A stretch of 64,000 bases of DNA from Elmis aenea (lineage: Eukaryota > Arthropoda > Insecta > Coleoptera > Elmidae), in contig OX393584.1 of assembly GCA_947652605.1 (NCBI GenBank), positions 31,421,467-31,485,466 of the forward strand. The letters run 5' to 3'. Below the pieces are notes generated by a model that ran no database searches, had not been told where the DNA came from, and was given only the letters and a program-made list of their open reading frames with translations. Shown here one piece after another: positions 1 through 13,106 of this stretch. The translations under genes and the position numbers were made by a program. Every line of letters begins with the position of its first letter. The first letter of the stretch is position 1.

Positions 1-3000
1 AAAGACGTCCAAAAATGTTTAGGAAAATTTAGTTACATATATTCTTCTAATAGTTCAATAGTGCACCAAATAACGAAATACTTCAGAGTTTTTTAAAATT
101 TCAGGAAATGATTTCTTTTTCTTTAAGAAATCAAAGTGTCGATCACGGGATAAAACCAAGACATTTCAAAATTTGCCACAGGGTCAACTAGAGTTTCATC
201 AGTAGGTACCTATCGCATCGAAAACACTTTTTTTTTTACAGATACTACTATGAGTAGGAAACTCTGCACTTCTACTTAGTCCTTGGAACAACTTTTTTAC
301 ATTTTTCTAATGATCTAATGATTTTTTTAAATTCAGTATTTCTCATACCTTGAAGTACACTTTTTTGTAAAATAAAAATTAGTATCTTTGTGCGTGTCAC
401 TAAATTTACAAAATTATTTAATTGTATTTTATTTTGGGGTACCCTTAAGTCGGGAGCTTGGTGCATTTTATCCAATGGAACCCCCTCTACTTGACCGGCC
501 CTGATGGCACAGCACAACTAAATAATACGTTTCGGGCAACTAATTTTTTTAACGAAATTTGTTAAACAAGTTTTTCATGAAGCTTTCATTTTTCTTTCTT
601 GTGCTCTAACAATGAGTAGAGAAACATACGCAAAATCAAAAATTATTTTTTTGCTTGTCTTAAATAAAACCCAACGTGACCATACAGGTCTAACCAACAA
701 ATATTAAATATGTTAATACTAAAACAGTTACAGTTTTGTTTAATGATAAAATGCTGTTGTTATTTTAAAGAACATCTTCATTAATAAAATGTCAACATTG
801 CAAAACGTATCAAAAGTAAGTCAATCTAAAGTCCGGCACTAAATAACTGATGTCGGCGTTAAGGACGGGAAGTAGAGGAGATATCATCTTGCTAAAGTCC
901 CATGTCTCTAAGTAAAATATGGTCCAATTTATCACGCTAGCGTACGACATATCAAACACAGCAGCTTTTAGTCTTATAGCGGCTTATTATTTTGACCAGT
1001 AGATATCTCACTATAAGCGATTTAAAAAGTATTTTATAATGTAACACTTTATCTATAAAATAATTCATTAATATGCTTTATTTGTGTAAAGCAATTATAG
1101 TGTCAAACACTGAAGCCAATGTGACATCAGTCTAGCAAAAAGTTCAATTCTATTTCATCATCAAACAAAAACAAGCCATTTTTTCATAGCATTAAGATTT
1201 TATAATTTCTTGATGTCATTTAAATATACAAACTATAAATTACAAGTAGGTATATATCATATGTCCATAATGGCAGTCAAAGAACAGCCGCCACCGTTTA
1301 CTAAACGCAATCAACACGGTATTGTGTGCGAATGACATGTAATCAATTAAGCAAGTTGATTATTTAGTTTTCAATCGTCTTATAGCTAATTCTGGGTTGT
1401 GATTTCTTTTGGTTTACTTTATGTCAACTAAAGTTTGATAAGTTAGCAGAAACGAAACTGAGAAATACAGAATGACAAAGTGCTTTACGCTAGGGAATTA
1501 AATAACAATTATGATAAGCTACAAGATATAAATCAGTGGCGTGCTCACAACACTCTTTGCTTAGAAAAACGTACAACGTTATATTTGGATTTAAAAAAAA
1601 AAAAACATAACAAAGAATAATTTCGAATGCTGCTCACTGTTTCAACAAATACTTTAAATTCTATTAGGCTGCAAAAATAAAAAATGTTCATCCTGTTTGA
1701 GCTTAAACTCGAGACTGTTTCAAATATCATATCAAATACCTGCCTTTTTTAGCTAAAATTTTAGAGAGCACTTTTTTACACAAATTTATTATTTCTTTTA
1801 CTGCATTGTGTTTCTTCCTATATATCTATAAGTTCTGTAATGGATTTTATTATTTACCTCTTCCTTTTTTTATTGCCACACATTTAGTTGCGGATCACAA
1901 TATTTTCTAATAATTTTTAGGGTCCCTTCTTAGTGAATTAAAGCTACTTTAAGTTTTTGAAAATATCTTATCATTTGCTTGCATGAATGCATGATAGTAT
2001 TTGTTTACATAATTGGTTCATTTTTTAACTTATGATTATAGGTAAGTACTTTAATAAAAATTCATACTCTAGTTTGTTGAAATTTCATTAATTGTTCTAA
2101 ATGAATTCTAAAAAATTAATACATTTTCAGTGAAATATTGCTCATTTCAGATATTTTAAAATAGTACACATTCACGCCCGATCACTATTTTAAAATCAAA
2201 ATGTGCTCATGTTCCCGTTGATCACGACCAGAGCCACCGTGATCCCAATGGATTTGCAAGTCTCGTCCGATACTGGCCTGTTAATCTTATATTCATTGAT
2301 CTGCCAATAATTTAACATCAAAATCTTCAGAATATCACGCGTAATAGTACATTCCATTTAAAAACGCAATTTCATATAGAGTTCATTATGGTAGATGCCT
2401 TTTAAAATTGGCGTCAGACTACAGCAAACAATCTCATTGGATCCTCAAAAAAAGTTTAATATTATATTGTAAGTTATCAGTTATGATGGCCATTGCATGT
2501 AATTTATATTTATTATCATTGTGTTGAATCATCCATAACATAAAAAATGTATACAATCATCGATACGCTACTGCTTTGCAGTCTAGTTGTAGTGACAAAA
2601 GAAGCAGGAAAACTGGAGGGCGCGTAATACAGATACATCCTCATCAATAACCCACTATCTTTCTCGTGAAATATGGAATTGTGGCTGGATGACGTATGGC
2701 CTGCGGTGGCGGTCGTTTCGCGGAACCTTTGCCAAACCTTACACTGTCCACAGATACATCTTAATTATTAAGCTTTGTCCAAACTTTCATTACTTTTAAT
2801 TGGAGATAGTTTATAAATACATACAAATACAATAATAGCACATTGCAGTATTAAATGACTTTTAAAAAATAAGTCATTGTTTTCGTCAATGACTTATTAG
2901 TCAACTATTGTCAGCTAGCATATTTAATTATGTTGTCATTTATTCCATGGCACACTTGTTTATTCTGGAAAATTTTCACTTAAAATCTGAAAACATACTT

Positions 3001-5056
3001 TTTTATCTGTAAAACACCTTCATCTTAACTTGTTTCTATAGGATGTAGAACTGCCTACAGAATCATGCTCACTTCCCCAGTTTTTCTTTAGTTCTTAATA
3101 TTTTGTCTTATGATTAAAACAGTAATAACACGAAAAATATTTTTTTTATTTATAGAAAACTCTGCGTGTTTTTATAAACAATTAGTACACAAAAATGTAA
3201 AAAATTACGGGGTGTTTTATTAAAAACATTTACTGATTCGTGCTTAAACTTTAGCTAAATAGACCGGACAAAACAAACCACCTGCTTATTTATTTACAAC
3301 TTTGAATATTTAGTAAGCACTATTAAGAGTAGATATTGTTCACCAAACTTCCAATATTCTACACTGGTGTTGCTGTATCGCTAAATAATATTATTTTGTT
3401 AAAAATCTGTATTCATCAATATTAAAAAACAAACGCAAATAACTCAAAACGATTGAGTTAAGGTACAAAAATAAAATTTAATTTGAAATCTACAAATTCA
3501 AAAATATACAGGGTGTTTAAATTAAAAATGTTGCATATCGGTACGCCAAATAAAATAGTTTCAGTTACATTTTGTTTTTACTGCTTTTGCAAACATAACC
3601 AAATGCACGCCCGCGCGAACACACGCTCACACACACAGAAGTGTTTGTAATTCAATATGCAGTTAACTGAAATTATTAACATACAAGATGATATTGCAAA
3701 TAGAAACTCGAGGTATAAAATACCCCTATTTTATAATATAAGGACAAATATAAATTATCACAAACTGATTACATTAGACGATATTTATTTGAAAAATAAA
3801 ACTATCTCATAGATATTGTTATTGCAACCCACATAATATATTGATTGATTCACAAAGAATGCCGCGTACGGTAGGAGTGATTCCATGATCCATAGATCAT
3901 TAGATCGAGCTGCTGCTACCGCGATATGCAATCCTCATATATCATACTATTTTGACATGTGAAAAAGTAGCAGATACATTAATATAACTTGGAAGTATAT
4001 AAATGACACTCTTAGATCCTCTAGTCACCAAACGTGAATTAGAATAGATTCTGATGCAGCTACTTTTGTACAACATCCAGTATCTAAATGACCATGTGTA
4101 GATAGAAGGCAAAGGAATATTACCAGCGATATAGGAATTCGTCTCAGAGCTTTATTATTTTTCATGAATAGCTACATTTTCTATAGCGCTAAGATATTAA
4201 TGGACAATAAGAATTAAAACTCGACATCTGCAACTAATAATGAATGCAATATAAACACTTGTAATAATGTTAAACGAAACTTTTCAACCAAAATTTAAAT
4301 AACCACCTCGTTAGTGTGCCGTGGCCTGCATACATTGAATTTTATTATGTCAACAATTATCCAAAAAACGTTTTTGTTAATTTTAATTAACATTTCGGTT
4401 ACTTTAATAAGCTTTGAAGGTTTCGGAATCGGTTTTTTGACAAAAAGTCATTATTTTTTGATGGAACTATTGTGGTACAAGCGGTTATTTAAATGGGGCA
4501 TCTTCTAACGAATCCATCGATACCAACTGCAGTAAAACAAATCATTCAAAACAAAGATCGAAGTATGAAATAAAAATTTGAATAGAAAATATTTTTATAG
4601 GTAAGTTTAAGTTACATTTTAAAGTAAAAAGTAAAATTGTACGTGGATTTAAGTAAATAGTCAAATTTATTACTGCAGTAAATTGCTGCTAGGTGGCCAA
4701 ACATTTTTCCTTTGGTAAAGTGCATTATCATTTATGAAATCATCTATTTAACCACATTTATTCAACAAGCTTGCTTCTAACCCTATTCCAAGAAACAAAG
4801 AACAACAATTAATTATGTAATGTACGAACAGGTTTACCCAAGATCAAATTGCAATAGCGTAATTTCAATTGTTTTTGAAGAATTATTAGTATTACCTTAA
4901 TTGGTCACTAACTTACAAATAAGCAAAACAGCGTACAATTAAAAAAACTTGACCTTTTCAATATACTTACTTCAATATTCTTAACTATTGCGAAAAAATT
5001 CGGGAGGTGATTTCTTATCGAAAATTAAGGAGGGTCTTTCATATAAATTTTTTTCC
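1..5056. other. Gene-free AT-rich region
   Basis: No exon, RNA gene or complete mobile element is recognisable here. ORFs are short and low-complexity. Two details stand out. The segment ending at 503 reads on the minus strand as CAGGGCCGGTCAAGTAGAGG, which resembles a hAT transposon terminus. Around 3506-3518 a TACAGGGTGT motif resembles the mariner-type termini found elsewhere in the window. Both are isolated, and no matching second end was found. Confidence 0.5.
2868..2898. repeat. Short perfect hairpin
   Basis: A 12-bp arm AATAAGTCATTG is followed by a 7-nt spacer and its exact reverse complement CAATGACTTATT. No flanking duplication or coding context is apparent. It may be a relic of a small foldback element or chance in AT-rich DNA. 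Confidence 0.6.
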
Positions 5057-5276
5057 TTAGACGTCTCCTTTCTGAGTTACACCCCCTAAAGGGGAGCGGT
5101 AAAATTAGGTTTTTATTTTCTTTCTCAAATTTGAAGATGTGTAGGAGAATGATATTTGTTAGATGTTTTATACTTATTGAAAGGTTTTCGATAGTTATAA
5201 CTTTATTTATCTCCCAACTTCACAGGTGGCTGGAAAGTGCGATCCCTGCTTGTTTTTGAGGTCCTTGCAATCACTA
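5057..5276 (+). repeat. Dispersed repeat, related to 62775-62960
   Basis: This stretch (starting near GAGTTACACCCCC, then GGGGAGCGGTAAAATTAGG, then the block around AGGAGAATGATATT, ending near AAAGTGCGATCCCTG) matches the same ordered blocks at 62775-62960 closely. It is therefore a fragment of a dispersed family whose larger copy sits in the palindromic complex at the right end of the window. Superfamily unknown. Confidence 0.75.
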
Positions 5277-6754
5277 GCCTTCTGATAAAACCATTTTTAA
5301 TTTTCTCCAAACTTATTTTTTTTTGCATTTAATATTTCAAGTGGTAATGTTATTTGCACTTAATAAAAAAAGACGTGTTTATTTAAAATAAAATAAAAGA
5401 GTATTAAATTAGTCATTTAACTCTTAAAATGATTTAAGAAATCCGTTATTGTGTTTTCTACTTATTAAATCAAATGTTACAAATTTAGACACGGAATGCA
5501 CAACGTTACAGAAAAAATATAATTTTCCATTTAATCAAATTTGTGTTTGCTATTATAATATGTGAGCGTGTATTTTCACACAGTAATGAAAACGTTGTTT
5601 GCACAGGATCTTCTAAAAAAGTTAAACGTGTATGATAGTATGGAAAATGTAGTAATAACACAGTCATTGCAACATGGTATTGTTTATTGAAGATTTGGCG
5701 GTTCACCTACCAATAAACTTCAGAAACATTTTTTCATTGGCCAGATATACGACTTGTAATAAATTTCCTGAAAAATGTACTTTATTAGCATTGTTTTACA
5801 TAGCCCTAAATAAAACTTCTAGCGCCTTTAAAGATCTAAGCAACACAGAAAAAGTACTACAGAATTTACATTATCGTTCACGACTTTACTACAAGTGTCA
5901 TTAAAATAGATCCAATCTTCTCGAGTGGCACAATAAAATGTAGAAGTTGTGAAACTGAAATTCCCTGAATTGAAAGCTATGCAAATACGTAGCAATAGCA
6001 TATAAATTACAGAATACATTTTCAGCTACATTACTCCACATGCGGTTTGATGCGGCTCTCAGTAATGACAACTGAACACTTTTGGAAATTTTAAAAGTAA
6101 TTTAAATTTTCAGCTGGCCAAAACTGTGCGTTAATGGTGCAACGATAGTTTTAGTCTTTTAAAGCATAAATTTTTGCAACAATTTGGCTCAAAATTTTAA
6201 CTTCCATTGACTAGCACCATATCCATTGATATTGCAGCAGCAAATTTGGCTCTCTTCCGGAAAAACTTGAACATTTTAAAAATAGGTGAGAGATTTTTTT
6301 TTAAGCGATACTTGTTGCGAATGACGAAAAGCGATTAGGGACTTAGAATCAAGACAGTGCTTATAGAGGTGATACACAAGGACATATTTAAAAAAATTCT
6401 GTACTTTGTTATACCGGATACAATTATTTTCCAACTTCTTATACGTTTTACACCTTTAAAGAACACTTTGAATTTAATTTTACACCAATAATAAATTTTT
6501 AAGCACTGTATCAACAAAACATTTCTGACTCGTGCAATATTTGATAAATAAATGTTGAAAAGACAAAATTAATTATGTAAATAAAAATTAATAACCGACT
6601 TTTAAAGCTGTTGCACAGAAAGACTAACTCTATTAAATAGGAGTACTATTTATGCAGTGCTGCGCAAGAGAATGGAAACAGACAAATGTCTAGAATACTG
6701 TTAAAATATTACAATGAATTTTGGTTAACCCAACAAAAATCAAAATATACAACC
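5277..6754. other. No gene seen
   Basis: AT-rich sequence with only short spurious ORFs. No splice-supported coding sequence, RNA gene or repeat boundary was recognised. Confidence 0.45.
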
Positions 6755-7157
6755 ATTAAATCGTATGGAACCCAAAAGACAGTGTGAAGAGGTATCTTGG
6801 CGTATACTTGGACACTAGATAAGGATGGAGCTTCCATATTAATAAAAAACTAAAGGAATGCGTCGCAAGATTTACAAAATTGTAACCCATGATCAACAAA
6901 AAATCTCCTATGAGTATAAGCTGCTCCTTATTAATACACAAAACCATCTTAAGTCCTATTATCACAAACGACTGTGTCATCTGGGGCAACACCTCAAAAC
7001 TCATTTAAAAAAGCTGCAAGTTTTCGAAAACCAAATGCTCCGTATCGCTACGAAAGCCCCGTGGTTCTTAACAAATGAGCAACTATACTTGGAACTTGGT
7101 AACAACACTATGAAAGAACACATCAAGCCATTAACAATAAAATACCACAACTCGTAA
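6755..7157 (+). mobile_element. Jockey-type LINE, C-terminal reverse transcriptase remnant
   Basis: Conceptual translation across a frameshift gives the order typical of the end of Jockey-clade reverse transcriptases: YLGVYLD, a W-x-HI block (GWSFHINKKL), LLIHKTILSPII, a WGN block, then LKKLQVFENQMLRIATKAPW. The second half is open from about 6980 to the stop at 7157; the first half has an in-frame stop after YLGVYLDTR and a frame change near the WGN block. It is a dead 5'-truncated copy. No endonuclease region or poly-A boundary was identified. The clade assignment rests on family knowledge of these motifs; only the motifs themselves are seen. Confidence 0.8.
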
Positions 7158-10100
7158 AATAAGTTTTGACCAGTCTGTACCTACCAAAAAATAAATCCTA
7201 TATTAAGTAACAAGGAATATGCTAGCTACCACAAATTTGACATATTTTAACACTGACTAACAATTTATGAACTATAAATAACATTGCTTAAACCTCAACT
7301 CCGCTGGCATTATATTTTAATAATAAATAATGATTAATGTGCGAAAAACAGATCATTAAGAGTGATCGCTAAGGCTATCATTTAATATGCAGAGATATGT
7401 GCAGGGGTCCTCAAAACCCACAATTTCTGTTTACATAAGCGTTCTTATTTGGTCCAATGATTTAATTGTGCCTCAGGACATCGGAGATACACTGAAAATG
7501 TAAATGAGGAAGGGATGGGTCGTATACATCCCTTGACCACAAGATAGATTGATTTTATATTTATAGTCAGTCTTTGGAATACCGTATCGTCATTGTTACT
7601 TTTCAGTATTGGTCTGAGTGCTTTACAAAATAAGGGTTGTTCGATATTACATTGCCGTTTGCCTTTTCATCAGTTGATTTATTCGCCAAGTGTTTACGTT
7701 TCTGCACTTCATAAAATTTGTTTTTGTAACCGATGTTTTATTTCAGTAATTAGAACACTAAAATTTATTAAACCAATATTCATAAGATAATTATTATCAT
7801 ACGAAAAAAGTGGTCTGAAATTATTATTTTTTTTAAATTAGTAATTTTTCGAAAGCGATGAACCATTTACAGTTATGTTAATCCAATTTTATTACCCTCC
7901 AGTTCGTGATTTCCGACGTGCTTTAATTTTTATCCGGGATAGCTTTTGCAATAACGAATCCGGGCCGAATAAATGTTTGCTGGAGGCTCTCTTCTTATTA
8001 AATTATTCTTCGGTCTACAGATACGACCACCTATAGCATAAACTATATATATTTACCACTACCGTTCTACACCCTTATTAACCCTTTGTGATCTGGAAGC
8101 TCGCAGTTTTAATAAATATATATTCTCATTAATTGCACAACAAAATAAATATTAAATACTATGTTTTTAAATACATTTTTCGTTTTGCAGTGGCTAAACA
8201 ATACACTAACTAGATTCCACTAAAAGCAGTATATTTATCATTTTCTCCGACCCACTTAACTATAAACTGGTAAAAATTTTACGAATTAAATTAAATTTTG
8301 TTTAAAAGTCATGCAAAAATTTTAATATTGCATGTTAACCACAAAACTTTACATAACAACATAACTTAGCACAGAAGAGAAGCTACATAATTAACTCAAC
8401 CCTGATAGAAACAAGGTATATATCAAAATATTTTGAGCTAAAACCATTAAGATAATTTTACATTTTATGCTCATAAATAGTAAGACTAATAAAAATAATA
8501 AAAATGTTAAAAAACCAACTTTCAGAGCGTGCAGTTTTTAAAAAAGCATTACTTTTTTCGGCAACGATTCAAATTTTCACTTTAAGAAGTGTTTTTTTAC
8601 AATCTTTTTGCTCGACTAATTGTGATAAATACACGGTGTTAATTTTAACACCAAAACAATACGGCATGAAATATATAGGTCCAAGAAAAGTTAGTTATTA
8701 TATGGCTTTGATGGTGTGTCAAATTTGAACACTTATTGAACAAACATTTTGATCATAATTTGTGTTAGTCAATTTAAAAAATCTCTATAGAAAAATTATC
8801 CCTTTGTTTAGTAAGGCTGTTAAAATATCTGTGTAATGTATGCCATAGGCATTTAAGATTCGACGTAATCTAATAATTTAACCATTTTCATGAAAAACCT
8901 AGATAATTTGTTTCAGTTATTAAATACATAGAAAAATGTTTAAATCTGTTACGTTTTTGTTACAATGTTACTAATATCGAAAGAAGAAACGACGCATACA
9001 TCGTTTGTCACTTACAGTTTACCCAATGTTTAGTGTTATTCTTCTGTAAATTGACGCGCCATAATATTGTCTAAATGAAAAAGCGCCAAGTGTCAAATTA
9101 ACACAAAATTTAAGGTAAAATTGACACCTAAATTTTATCCAAGGACACCAAGCAATTTATCCCGGGTCGATTTTTAACTGAATAACTAAATAAATAACTG
9201 AAACAAAACTTTTAAATTCCTTAAGGATCAAACGACAGAGTTGATTTAATCTTAGATAAAGCAAATATTCACACAATTATTCTCAAATAAAACAAGTAAA
9301 ACAATTTTACCAAGAATAAACCGGCATGAGTTTTGTTCTCGATCTATTAAACTAATTTAATGATCCTTTAATAAATACCTACCCAAAATTTTCTAGTTTT
9401 AGTTTTTGTTGATTAAGTAAGCAATTAACTGTAATTTCATCCTCGACATTATCGTTTTTATTATTTTCACTTAAGGAATATACTACACTTCCAAACTGTG
9501 GGTATTAGAATCGTCGCTTAATAGAATCAATATTCAATTTCGCTTGTTACCTACCTATACGTCAAATTTATACTTATTTTTTCCATATAAAACTGGGGTA
9601 TGTTTTATACGCGCGTATTAAAAAATGCATCATTACCTACATTGGGTTAAACCAAGCATGCGTATTATACACGAACGCGAACGCGTACATTGTTGTGACT
9701 TTAAAGAAGATTTGCCCAAAGTCAAATCCTATACACTCAGATGTATAGCTAATGTTGCCGTTGGTATTTCCTAGCTTTTATTAATATTAATTTCTGATCA
9801 ATTTCGACAGCATATTTTAAATTGTTTAGTTATGCCGTTGCTTCTCTTTATTTTATTTTTACATTCTTTAAAAGTTCCAAGCTCCATCAACACAAACAAC
9901 ACATGTTTTTATTTAAAGAATAAAAACGCTAATAATTGGTATTTGTTGATATAAACAAACTGTCGTTGTTGTTTTAGTAATACTTTTATTAAGTTTCACA
10001 ATTGTGAACCAAACAATAAATACAACATGACTTTCTGGTTACATCCTTTGTAAAACGAATGAGATTTTTTTATAATATTATTCTGACAAAGGACACCGGC

Positions 10101-10989
10101 TCTTACAAATCCCTTTTTTCGCCGATGTCGTTTTATATTTCCTGTTTTGATGCATCAGTTGCTGGACAGAAGCGAACGAAAAGCCTTGAAGGGATGAAAC
10201 AAAACAGCTTTTTATTTTCTGCAACATTACTCTGTTTAGCATAAAAATGTATTGCGTTGACAACCTTGTATTCATAATACTAGTGGAATAGTTATAGTTA
10301 TAACTTCCTATAACAAAAGAAGATATTCCACTTGGCAGCGCATGAATATCTCTTCCACATAAACGGATTATAACAGGTTGTGACATATTCTCTTAACCAT
10401 AAAATATGACCAAGTAAATACCATTGTAAACCTATTTGTCTGTAATTATCCTAGACCACCAAAGAACATTTTGAACTCAAAAACTCGTTTAGTTTTATGC
10501 ACTTATAAACCGTTTTACAATAAAAAATAAAAACTGAATATCTCAAATAAATAAAACTAACAATCGTTTAATTTTTTAAATCGATTAATATTTCGTTTCA
10601 AGCTTTTACAGTAACCAGAAATAAAATTGTAGTTTTGAACTACATTATGTATTTATTCATATTTGTAGTTAACTGTGAGAAGTTAATGTATGACAATCAA
10701 AAAGTTTTAAAATAATATTTTCGATTCTATAAAATAAATAAAACCAATAATTAATTTTTAAAAAATATGATTAGCTAAAAGGATAATGATTTTACATTTA
10801 TTTACACTGGATGATTTAGTTTGACTGTCGCACCCCTATAAGTTCATTATTTTAAAAGGAAACCCCCCATAAACTATTTTTTTTTAATCGCCGGGGATTT
10901 CTATTGAATGACGTTAAAATATTTTTTTTACTATGAAATAATATATGCAACCGGCGATAGTAGTTTTTTTTTAAAAATTACACAGCATA
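7158..10989. other. No gene seen
   Basis: About 3.8 kb of AT-rich DNA. A 102-codon minus-strand ORF (10078-10386) has no recognisable domain. A small GC- and CpG-richer patch lies near 9610-9690. I see no splice-supported exons or transposon termini. Confidence 0.4.
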
Positions 10990-11450
10990 CTTTTGTTTAA
11001 TTTATTCTGATGGGCATGCATAACTTAATATAAAACTTAACTATATTGTACTCAAAACGCTTAAAAAAAGCAAACATTAGATCAATTAAAGTGGCCTGTG
11101 AAAAGGTTGTAAAACTAAATAAAGTAGTGAACTCTAAAAAGAAGTCTCCAATAAATTGTAAATAATTAAAATATTGCACAAACAAGAAACAAAAGCCTAA
11201 ACTAATTACCAAGATAAAAAATTAAGTTTTGTTGTCACAAATTCTTCATTTCCAAATATATGATTTGAGGGTCCTTAAAATTTTCTGTTCCATGATACAT
11301 AATTCTCTTGCGTAAAACTGTTTTATGAAAGCAAATATAACATCAATTACAACAGCCTGCAAAAACAAGAGCAAACACATAAAAGTAAAAAGAATTATTC
11401 GATTAAGTGTTAGGAATAAAAATACCTTGCATATATGAAACAAAAGCATT
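10990..11450 (-). repeat. Two diverged copies of a dispersed repeat (also at 33110-33470)
   Basis: On the minus strand, two adjacent blocks share a pattern: a CAGGC start, then AATTGAT, TTTGCTTT and a run before an internal TTTT. One block lies near 11030-11110, the other near 11310-11370. Further weaker copies occur at about 33130-33150 and 33370-33400. The translations show matching pieces (ATLIDLMFAFFKRF and AVVIDVIFAFIKQF), but this may simply reflect the repeated DNA. The CAGGC start follows pyrimidine-rich sequence resembling splice acceptors. I cannot assign it to a known family. Confidence 0.45.
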
Positions 11451-12166
11451 AAATGACTTTAAAGAAATAAAAGTAAATGTGTCAGAATACATCATGTGAA
11501 AGAACTTTCAAACATGTACAGTAATCCCTCCATTTACGCGGGTAAAAGCAACATAATAATACTTACAATTTCGTACTATTTTTTTAAATGCTTTCTCTTG
11601 CTTTAGGATTTATTGTAATTTAAACAGATTTATTATAATAATAAACCAATTAGAAACGCATGTTGAAACAGATTAAAATGCGTTAAGTTTAGTTATGAGT
11701 CTTCGTCTGATACATCTGCTGAAATGTCAGATAAGTTTGTGTTTTTGCGATATGCATTTAACGCTTATCTGGATTATTTTTACACGAATATGGCGAGAAG
11801 AAAATTATCGATTCCAAATTTGTATGACGGAATGGCCCTAGGCTGTAATTTGAGAATGAATAAATGTTTTGCCAACCAGGGGTACATATACTGACAAAAT
11901 CGCCAAGAACTCGATTAGCCCTATTTTAGGGGTGTGATTAAAATGCTGTATAAATAAGCTAAGCACGCCAACAAACACGGGGAATTCTAAATTTTTTTCA
12001 TGGAACCCAGGGGTTCCGCCGACTCCACTTCGAAAAACGTTGGACTAGGCTAATATTATTTAACAAGGCAAATAGCATCTAAAGAAAGGATGCGTTATTG
12101 GGCGAATAGTATTTAGTTTAATAAATTTGTTATTTAGGGTTGGTTGAATCTTCTTTCTAAATAATA
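11451..12166. other. No gene seen; weak hAT-like remnant
   Basis: No coding exon is recognised. The stretch around 11990-12050 (CCCAGGGGTTCCGC) resembles the ends of hAT-derived elements, but no second terminus or target duplication was found. Confidence 0.4.
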
Positions 12167-12542
12167 GAGGGTCAGGTTAAAGCAGTGTTTCCCAACAACA
12201 GGGGGGCAATTTGAAAGTTTTGGGGGGTAAATAGTATACATAATGTAATATATAATTTATATTGACAGGAGAAAGTCAGATTAAAAACAGTTTTACCTAT
12301 ATTCTTTTTTATTTAAAGTATCTATTTGCATTCTCCTTTTCGGAATTTGTTTGACTGTTATGCTAGAGGGGGCATTAAAATCTTTTGAGGCGTTGAGGTA
12401 GGGCATGATTTAAAAAAATGTTGGGAAACACTGGGTTAAAGGTTAATTAAAGCTTTTTTTAATTGAAGCAAACCCATTAAGTTTGTTTTCATTATTTATT
12501 AATTGTAAAAAAAGCTTTAACCAAACTTTAATCTGACCCTTG
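12167..12542. repeat. Foldback element interrupted by a hAT MITE
   Basis: The left arm begins AGGGTCAGGTTAAAG and continues after the inserted MITE with GTTAATTAAAGCTTTTTTT. The right arm (about 12506-12541) is the imperfect reverse complement. Removing the MITE and one copy of its 8-bp duplication joins the left arm. This shows the palindrome was present before the MITE inserted. Confidence 0.7.
12183..12433. mobile_element. hAT-type MITE with perfect 8-bp TSD
   Basis: The 251-bp element starts CAGTGTTTCCCAACA and ends with its exact 15-bp inverse TGTTGGGAAACACTG. Both sides carry the identical 8-bp duplication GGTTAAAG (12175-12182 and 12434-12441). An 8-bp duplication plus a CAGTG terminus is the established signature of the hAT superfamily. 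The interior has G-rich segments and no transposase. Confidence 0.92.
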
Positions 12543-13106
12543 ATTACTGATCTTTAATGAATAATAATTGGTGTTTGTGAAAGTAGCATTCGCTTATGTT
12601 TGAATGGTTAATTTCATTACTTTAAAAACAGCAGGTATTTATATCTGCTATTGAAGATATATAGGGCCATCAAATTTTTTTTAAATTTGGTCAAAATTTC
12701 GCGGCAGACTTTTAAAATAGGAATTTGTATCAACAATAATTAAGTAAAGGTATTGTCAAATTAATTGAATATTTTACTTCAATAGATACAAAATTTTATT
12801 TCAAACTATTTATTCCATTTTTATCTTACAATTTACAATTAATGCTCAAACCCCCTACGATTTTTTGTTATATTCATAGACGTAAGTTTCCTATGAATAA
12901 AGAAACACGAGTACGAGCAGGTTACAAAGATTTACATAAGAAACAACACAAGTCATAAAATAACGAACATTAAATAAGATTATCATAAAAAGTATCAAAA
13001 GTAACGAACAACTGAACAGTTTTGCTATGCTAAATACTTGAAGGTGTCCCAGCAATTAATTAAACCTTAATCTGTCAATATAAAGATTTGTGCATTTAAA
13101 AATAAT
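12543..13106 (-). other. Probable 3' UTR and downstream flank of the KDM5 exon
   Basis: Downstream, on the minus strand, of the KDM5 stop codon (13107-13109). Candidate polyadenylation signals read AATAAA on the minus strand near 12797 and 12806. No other feature is recognised. The transcript end is inferred. Confidence 0.45.

Noticed and set aside
9600..9700. CpG-rich MITE near 9.6 kb
   Set aside because: CGCG motifs are present but no paired arms or target duplication could be aligned.
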